This document shows positions 6,363 through 10,271 of a stretch of 10,271 bases of DNA, in pieces. The notes under the pieces are model-generated. The model saw only the letters and a program-made list of their open reading frames with translations. It searched no databases and was not told the DNA's origin. The position numbers were made by a program, and so were the translations under genes. The stretch's first letter is position 1; each line of letters starts with the position of its first letter. Source of the stretch: an uncultured Ideonella sp. (GTDB lineage Bacteria > Pseudomonadota > Gammaproteobacteria > Burkholderiales > Burkholderiaceae); contig CAMLGG010000191.1 of the NCBI GenBank assembly GCA_946479475.1, forward strand, positions 1 to 10,271, in the 5' to 3' direction.

Positions 6363-8514
6363 GTCGGTACCCCAGGGAGTAGTACAGCCGGGTCGAATTC
6401 TCGTTCTGTTGGGCGCTGTGCGTCCGGCTGCCCTCGACGTTCACGTCGCCTTCGAGCACCCACTTCGGCCCGCCGCGCCAGGTCACGCGCAGCCCGGGCG
6501 CCCAGCGCGAGGTGCGCACGCCGTTGGGGCCGTTCTGCTGGTACCAGCGCAGCGAGGGTTCGAGCTGCCAGCGCTCAGCCACCACTGTGAGCAGGTTGTA
6601 GGACGCCAGCCAGCCGTCGTAGCTCGGCCCTTTGATGGCGGTCAAGTTGAAGACGTGCGTATCGCGCTCGGAGTACAGGTTGGTGGCGATGGCCTGCAGC
6701 GAGGCGGTCCAGATGTCACCGGTCGCCGGGATGCCTTCGGGCAGGATGCCGGGCACCGGGGCGATGGCGCCGACGCTGGTGAGGCGGACGTCGGCGCCCA
6801 GCTGCCAGTGCTCGTCGATGGGCGTGGTGATGCCGGCCAGGCCTTGCGTGGCGTAGGCCGTGGTGGCCACCACCTGCTGGCGCAGCTGGTCGAGCGTCAG
6901 GCCCGCGGCGAGCAGGTCGCGCAGGCGCCGGGGCAGCACGAGCGAGTTCGGGTCCGACGGGAAGAACAGCGCGTTGCCCAGCATCAGCATGGGCGTGGCG
7001 CGGCGGTCGTACAGCAGGTTGACGACGGTGTTGCCCTCGCTGGTCCAGGTGCCCTGGACGGAGGCGATGTTCACGCCCTGCAGGGTGGTGTCGTACTCGT
7101 ACTGCGAGAACACCGACACACCCGGCTGGAAGTAGCGCAGCTCGGTGCCGACGGCCCGGCGGTCGACCTCGCCGTCGATGGTCTGCTGGATGGCGTAGAA
7201 GCTGCCGCCCAGGCCGGGCAGCAGCGAATCGGCGTCGAGCGAGGCGCCGTAGAAGCGGCGGCGGGTGTCGAGCAGCTTCTCGGTGGGCTGGCCGGCGACC
7301 AGGTTCAGCTTCCAGTGCGGGACGAAGCTCCAGCCGAGCAGCGCGCCGTCGAAGCGGCCGAGCACGCCGCCGCCCAGGCCGGACTGGCGGCCGAGCCTGG
7401 CCGAAAGGCCCGGCCCGGCTTCCTTCCAGTCGACGTACAGCGCGGTGAGGCGGTTCTCGTCGGCCTGGCCGGGCATGAAATCCGAGGTGAAGTTGTCGCG
7501 GAAGACGAAGCGAACGTCGCGCTCCTCGTCCTTCATGCGCCAGTTCACGTCCACGCTGCTGAGCAGCTGCTTCTGGTCGACTGCGGCCAGCGTCTCGTCC
7601 GAGATCACGACCGGGATCTGGCCCTCGAGCGGCGTGTCCTTGAGCTGGGTGCGCGTCTTCGAGTTGCCGCCGTAGTAGTACTGCGAGACCGCGCCGACCA
7701 GCGTGGTCGTCTCCTTCTTCTTCGGCGCGACCGCCTCGCCGGCCGATGCGGTCGCGGCGCCTGGCGCGGCGGGCAGGCCGGCGAGGGTGACGCGGGCCTG
7801 GTCGGCATCGGCGCCCTCGGGGTAGAGCTGCAGGAACAGCTCCAGCTCGCGCCGCGCGCCGGCCACGTCGTTGTCGGCCAGCCGGGCCTGCGCGACCAGC
7901 GCCTGGGCTGCACGGGTGTGGCGGTTGGGCGGCAGGTTGAGGGCCTCGTTCAGCGTCTCGATGGCCAGGGCGTTCTGCCCCTTGGCCAGGGCCTCGCGCG
8001 CCTGGGCCAGCAGCTCGGCGCCGCGGGCCTCGACCTGCGCGTCCAGGCCGACCGGTGCCGGCGGCGCCAGCGGCGTCGACGAAGGCTTGGCGGCGGCGCG
8101 GGCGAAGGCCGCCTCGCCCAGCCCCTCGAGGACCACCTCGATGCTGCGCCGGTCGGTGCCGCCCTGCACCCTGAACTTCGCGGGCGGCGCGAGCCTCACC
8201 ACCAGGCGCCGGTCGCGCTCGCCGTTGCCGCCTTCTTCGGTGATGGTGAGCCTCGGGATGCCGTCGCCACCGATGGTGCGGCGCTCGCCGTCGATGAAGT
8301 TCGGCTTGTCGCGGCTGGGCACCACGTCGTAGACGATCTGCACCAGGTCGTTGGAGCGCGCCGCTACCGCGCGGCGGAACTGCACCGGCACGTTGAAGCG
8401 CACCACGACCACCGCGTCCGCGCCGTCGCGGCGCAGCTCCACCTCCTCCATCACCTGTGCGTGTGCCGCGGCGCACCAGGCCGCCAGCGCCAGCGGCGCC
8501 CATGCTGCTCTCAT
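6352..8514 (-). CDS. Outer-membrane beta-barrel protein with AMIN-like and TPR domains
   Basis: The product has 720 residues. Residues 1-20 form a signal peptide with a likely signal peptidase I site after AHA or AHAQ. Residues about 22-132 alternate beta strands (VVVVRFNVPV, LVQIVYDVV, RRLVVRLAPP, SIEVVLEGL) in the manner of AMIN domains, which bind cell wall or help target outer-membrane proteins. A Pro/Ala linker leads to two or three TPR-like helical pairs (about 157-246). From about 270 to 720 the protein shows alternating hydrophobic and aromatic strands and ends in YRLDF, the terminal Phe expected of BAM-assembled barrels. An amphipathic stretch near 525-570 interrupts the strands. It has no CXXCH site. 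Encoded between a multiheme cytochrome and ccm genes, it could be the outer-membrane partner of the cytochrome, as a conduit, export channel or anchor. It does not clearly resemble MtrB or PioB. TPR-barrel polysaccharide exporters such as PgaA and BcsC share the layout but not the context. Confidence 0.85.
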   Translation of the reverse strand: MRAAWAPLALAAWCAAAHAQVMEEVELRRDGADAVVVVRFNVPVQFRRAVAARSNDLVQIVYDVVPSRDKPNFIDGERRTIGGDGIPRLTITEEGGNGERDRRLVVRLAPPAKFRVQGGTDRRSIEVVLEGLGEAAFARAAAKPSSTPLAPPAPVGLDAQVEARGAELLAQAREALAKGQNALAIETLNEALNLPPNRHTRAAQALVAQARLADNDVAGARRELELFLQLYPEGADADQARVTLAGLPAAPGAATASAGEAVAPKKKETTTLVGAVSQYYYGGNSKTRTQLKDTPLEGQIPVVISDETLAAVDQKQLLSSVDVNWRMKDEERDVRFVFRDNFTSDFMPGQADENRLTALYVDWKEAGPGLSARLGRQSGLGGGVLGRFDGALLGWSFVPHWKLNLVAGQPTEKLLDTRRRFYGASLDADSLLPGLGGSFYAIQQTIDGEVDRRAVGTELRYFQPGVSVFSQYEYDTTLQGVNIASVQGTWTSEGNTVVNLLYDRRATPMLMLGNALFFPSDPNSLVLPRRLRDLLAAGLTLDQLRQQVVATTAYATQGLAGITTPIDEHWQLGADVRLTSVGAIAPVPGILPEGIPATGDIWTASLQAIATNLYSERDTHVFNLTAIKGPSYDGWLASYNLLTVVAERWQLEPSLRWYQQNGPNGVRTSRWAPGLRVTWRGGPKWVLEGDVNVEGSRTHSAQQNENSTRLYYSLGYRLDF

Positions 8515-8520
8515 TCGTCG

Positions 8521-8527
8521 TCCCTCT
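8521..8527 (-). promoter_or_regulatory. Ribosome binding site that fixes the start of the outer-membrane protein
   Basis: On the coding strand AGAGGGA lies seven bases before the ATG at 8514. It sits in the 22-base gap after the cytochrome stop codon. The same frame is open further upstream into the cytochrome gene, but only the ATG at 8514 combines this site with a clean signal peptide. Confidence 0.65.
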
Positions 8528-8536
8528 GATCTCTGA

Positions 8537-10271
8537 TCAATCCCATTCGACGTAGGTCTTGCCCTTGGTCCCCAGCGGGCGGTGGCAGCCGGACTCCGAG
8601 CAGTCCAGCGGCGTGCGGCCACGTGCCTCGTGGGTCAGCGACTTGCGCTCCATGTCGCCCAGGTAGTTGGTGCCGCTCGCATGGCAGCTCTTGCACCAGC
8701 CGGCGCCGCCGCCCTGGCTGCCGTTGTGGTTCATCCGCATCGATGCCCAGCTCGTGGTGGTCTGGTGGCAGGCGTTGCAGTCCATCGCCGCGCCGTTGAG
8801 CAGCTGCGCCTCGGGGATGTGGTTGGTCGGCTTGGCCTGCAGGCCCTGGCTCACGTAGGCCGTGGTGTGGCAGGTCTTGCAGGCCTGGGCGCCGAGCAGG
8901 GAGTGGTTGGTCGTCACGGCGGTGCCCCAGGCCGCCTGCGAGCGGTGGCAGCCGTCGCACTTCACCGTGGGCACCTGGATGGGGATGTGGCCCGGCGGCT
9001 TGCCTTGCGCGACGTTGCCGTTGTGGCAGGTGTCGCAGGTGCCCGAGCCCACCTGGTTGCCCGGCGCGTGCTGGTATTGCACGAGGGTCCAGTTGCTGGT
9101 CGACTTGTGGCAGCTCTCGCAGGTCGTCACGCCGGTGTGGATGGCGTCGGCCGGCTTGCCGCGGGCACCGAGGAAGGCTCCCGTGTGGCAGGTGGCGCAC
9201 TGCGTGCTGGTGGTGAAGTAGGTGTGGAAGCGGCCCGGGTTCCAGCTGCTGTAGCCGCTCTTGTGGCAGGCGTCGCAGTTGGCGGTGGCCGAGACGGTGA
9301 CCAGCTGGTAGGGCACGTGGTTGCCCGGCTTGCCGTCGGCAGGCGGGTAGGTGCCGGTGTGGCAGCTCGCGCACTGGGCCGTGACGACCACCTGGGTGTG
9401 GTTCCACTTGGTCGGCTTCCACGCGGTCACGCTGTGGCACGAGTAGCAGTTCGTCGTCCCGACCGGGATGTGCGTGGCCGGCTTGCCGGGCGCGGAGACG
9501 CCGTTGTGGCAACTCGCGCAGTTGGTGTTCTGGTTGTAGCCCGAGTGGTCGACGTTGGCGTTGGTCCAGCTCGTCGTGTTGTGGCACTGCTCGCAGGCCG
9601 TCACGCCGTTGTGGATGGGTGTGGGTGGCTTGCCCCGCGCGCCGAGGTAGCTGCCGGTGTGGCAGGTCGAGCAGCTGGTGCTCACGCTGTAGTACGCATG
9701 GAAGCGGCCCGGGTTCCACGAGGCATAGCCGGCCTTGTGGCAGCCGTCGCAGTTGGCTGAAGCCGCCGGCGGCACCAGCGCATACGGGATGTGGTTGGCC
9801 GGCTTGCCGTCGGCGGGCGGGTAGCTGCCGGTGTGGCAGCTCGCGCACTGCGCGGTGACGACGACCTGGGTGTGGTTCCACTTGGTCGGCTTCCACGCGG
9901 TCACGCCGTGGCAGGCGTAGCAGTTGGTCAGGCCCACCGGGATGTGCGTGGCCGGCTTGCCGGGGGCGTTGCTGCCGTTGTGGCAGCTCGCGCAGTTGGT
10001 GGCCTGGTTGAAGGTCGAGTGGTCGACCTGGGCGCCGGTCCACGAGCGCGTGTTGTGGCAGTTCTCGCAGGTGGTGGCGTTCGCGTGGGTCGCGTCCGCG
10101 GGCTTGCCGCGCGCGCCGAGGTAGGAGCCGTTGTGGCAGCTCGCGCAGTTGCTGGTCACGCTCAGGTTCGCATGCAGCAGTCCGGGGTTCCAGCTGCTGG
10201 TGCCGCCCTTGTGGCAGCTGTCGCAGTTGGCCGAGCCGCCGCCGGGCACCTGCGTGTAGGGAATGTGGTTG
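8537..10271 (-). CDS. Multiheme c-type cytochrome, C-terminal 577 residues (5' end outside window)
   Basis: The reading frame is open to the right edge, so the start codon and signal peptide are not visible; a GTG at 10249 is internal, because the residues before it (NHIPYTQV) match the end of a repeat unit. The visible part holds 20 CXXCH heme sites and a last CX4CH site (CSESGCH, 8582-8602), about one per 27 residues. Two site types alternate: CXXCH followed by Trp and then His (for example the WNPGRFH and KWNH segments), and CXXCH followed by Gly, GKP and then His (GKPATHIP, GKPANHIP). In the repeats every CXXCH is followed 12-19 residues later by exactly one further His, which suggests bis-His hemes as in class III cytochromes (c3/c7-like). 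Three six-heme super-repeats precede a three-site C-terminal cap ending in VEWD. The likely role is long-range electron transfer in the periplasm or outside the cell; substrate and exact family are unknown. It is followed after 22 bases by an outer-membrane protein gene and then by ccm genes. Confidence 0.93.
   Translation of the reverse strand, partial: NHIPYTQVPGGGSANCDSCHKGGTSSWNPGLLHANLSVTSNCASCHNGSYLGARGKPADATHANATTCENCHNTRSWTGAQVDHSTFNQATNCASCHNGSNAPGKPATHIPVGLTNCYACHGVTAWKPTKWNHTQVVVTAQCASCHTGSYPPADGKPANHIPYALVPPAASANCDGCHKAGYASWNPGRFHAYYSVSTSCSTCHTGSYLGARGKPPTPIHNGVTACEQCHNTTSWTNANVDHSGYNQNTNCASCHNGVSAPGKPATHIPVGTTNCYSCHSVTAWKPTKWNHTQVVVTAQCASCHTGTYPPADGKPGNHVPYQLVTVSATANCDACHKSGYSSWNPGRFHTYFTTSTQCATCHTGAFLGARGKPADAIHTGVTTCESCHKSTSNWTLVQYQHAPGNQVGSGTCDTCHNGNVAQGKPPGHIPIQVPTVKCDGCHRSQAAWGTAVTTNHSLLGAQACKTCHTTAYVSQGLQAKPTNHIPEAQLLNGAAMDCNACHQTTTSWASMRMNHNGSQGGGAGWCKSCHASGTNYLGDMERKSLTHEARGRTPLDCSESGCHRPLGTKGKTYVEWD
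8582..8602 (-). other. Atypical CX4CH heme-binding site at the cytochrome C-terminus
   Basis: The motif reads Cys-Ser-Glu-Ser-Gly-Cys-His, with four residues between the cysteines instead of two. It lies 14 residues before the stop codon. CX4CH sites that bind heme are known from tetraheme cytochromes c3, so heme attachment is plausible. Unlike every other site in the protein, no His follows it. Another reading is a structural or non-heme cysteine pair. Confidence 0.7.
8786..9283 (-). repeat. Diverged cytochrome super-repeat unit C (498 bp, six hemes)
   Basis: The first third (ANCDACHKSG to GKPADAIH) is close to units A and B. The rest has drifted and gained eight residues (166 against 158). 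It still keeps six CXXCH motifs and six lone His residues in the same alternating Trp-type and GKP-type order. The greater divergence suggests that it is an older copy, specialised to join the repeats to the C-terminal cap. Confidence 0.8.
9284..9757 (-). repeat. Cytochrome super-repeat unit B (474 bp, six hemes)
   Basis: This unit has the same length as unit A and needs no gaps to align with it. Heme sites and lone His residues fall at identical unit positions. A 26-residue stretch beginning VTAWKPTKWNH and running through the sixth CXXCH is identical to unit A, and the DNA there is nearly identical too (around 9370-9430 against 9844-9904). This points to recent tandem duplication or gene conversion. 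Confidence 0.9.
9758..10231 (-). repeat. Cytochrome super-repeat unit A (474 bp, six hemes)
   Basis: This 158-residue in-frame unit starts at ANCDSCHKGG and ends at LVPPAAS. Its heme-site cysteines begin at unit residues 3, 29, 55, 80, 104 and 129. It contains exactly 12 His: six in CXXCH and six lone ones at unit residues 20, 49, 71, 96, 120 and 147. The bases to its right (10232-10271) encode NHIPYTQVPGGGS, which matches the end of another unit, so at least one more copy lies beyond the window. Confidence 0.9.

Noticed and set aside
6352..8514. MtrB/PioB-type decaheme-associated porin
   Set aside because: No N-terminal CXXC and no recognisable MtrB sequence pattern; AMIN-like and TPR domains precede the barrel instead. 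A conduit function remains possible but the family name is not supported.
4879..8529. Very long open frame on the plus strand (about 1200 codons), and similar ones at 1796-3694 and 8582-9760
   Set aside because: They lie exactly antisense to ccmABC, ccmF, the barrel gene and the cytochrome. In high-GC DNA such frames arise as shadows, and their predicted products are low-complexity Arg/Ala/Gln/His-rich sequence without motifs.
8515..8540. Terminator or promoter between the cytochrome and barrel genes
   Set aside because: The gap is only 22 bases, with a short GATCAGA direct repeat and a ribosome binding site; there is no stem with a U-run and no room for a promoter.
8786..10231. Regular repeats resembling an array such as CRISPR
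   Set aside because: The period is 474 bp, in frame, and the repeats encode CXXCH modules; there are no short conserved repeats with unique spacers.

Overview
The window is one uninterrupted minus-strand gene block from a very GC-rich bacterium. The GC-biased third codon positions, the complete System I cytochrome c maturation set and the style of the proteins suggest a betaproteobacterium of the Burkholderiales (Rubrivivax/Leptothrix-like). That placement is an inference from protein style, not from a marker gene. No RNA gene, mobile element, CRISPR array or clear terminator is visible. No gap exceeds about 25 bases.

Layout, in the direction of transcription (right to left). (1) 10271-8537: the C-terminal 577 residues of a giant multiheme c-type cytochrome whose start lies outside the window. 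It carries 20 CXXCH sites plus one final CX4CH site, arranged in six-heme super-repeats (474 bp, 474 bp, then a diverged 498 bp copy). (2) 8514-6352: a 720-residue outer-membrane protein with a signal peptide, an AMIN-like N-terminal domain, short TPR repeats and a long beta-barrel ending in Phe. (3) 6362 down to the left edge: a full ccmABCDEFGHI operon, including a 55-residue ccmD, with ccmI cut by the window edge.

The genes are packed like one polycistron. There are 22 bases between cytochrome and barrel gene, an 11-base overlap from barrel gene into ccmA (which seems to use TTG), ATGA overlaps at ccmA/B, ccmD/E, ccmE/F, ccmF/G and ccmG/H, and an 8-base overlap at ccmH/I.

Working model: CcmABCD load heme onto the chaperone CcmE. 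CcmF, CcmH and CcmI, with CcmG reducing the apocytochrome thiols, attach it to CXXCH sites. The heaviest client in view is the multiheme cytochrome at the head of the same block. Because that cytochrome sits next to an outer-membrane barrel, the set may be an extracellular electron-transfer module that carries its own heme-attachment machinery. The Ccm assignments are firm; the electron-transfer role is inferred from architecture and context.
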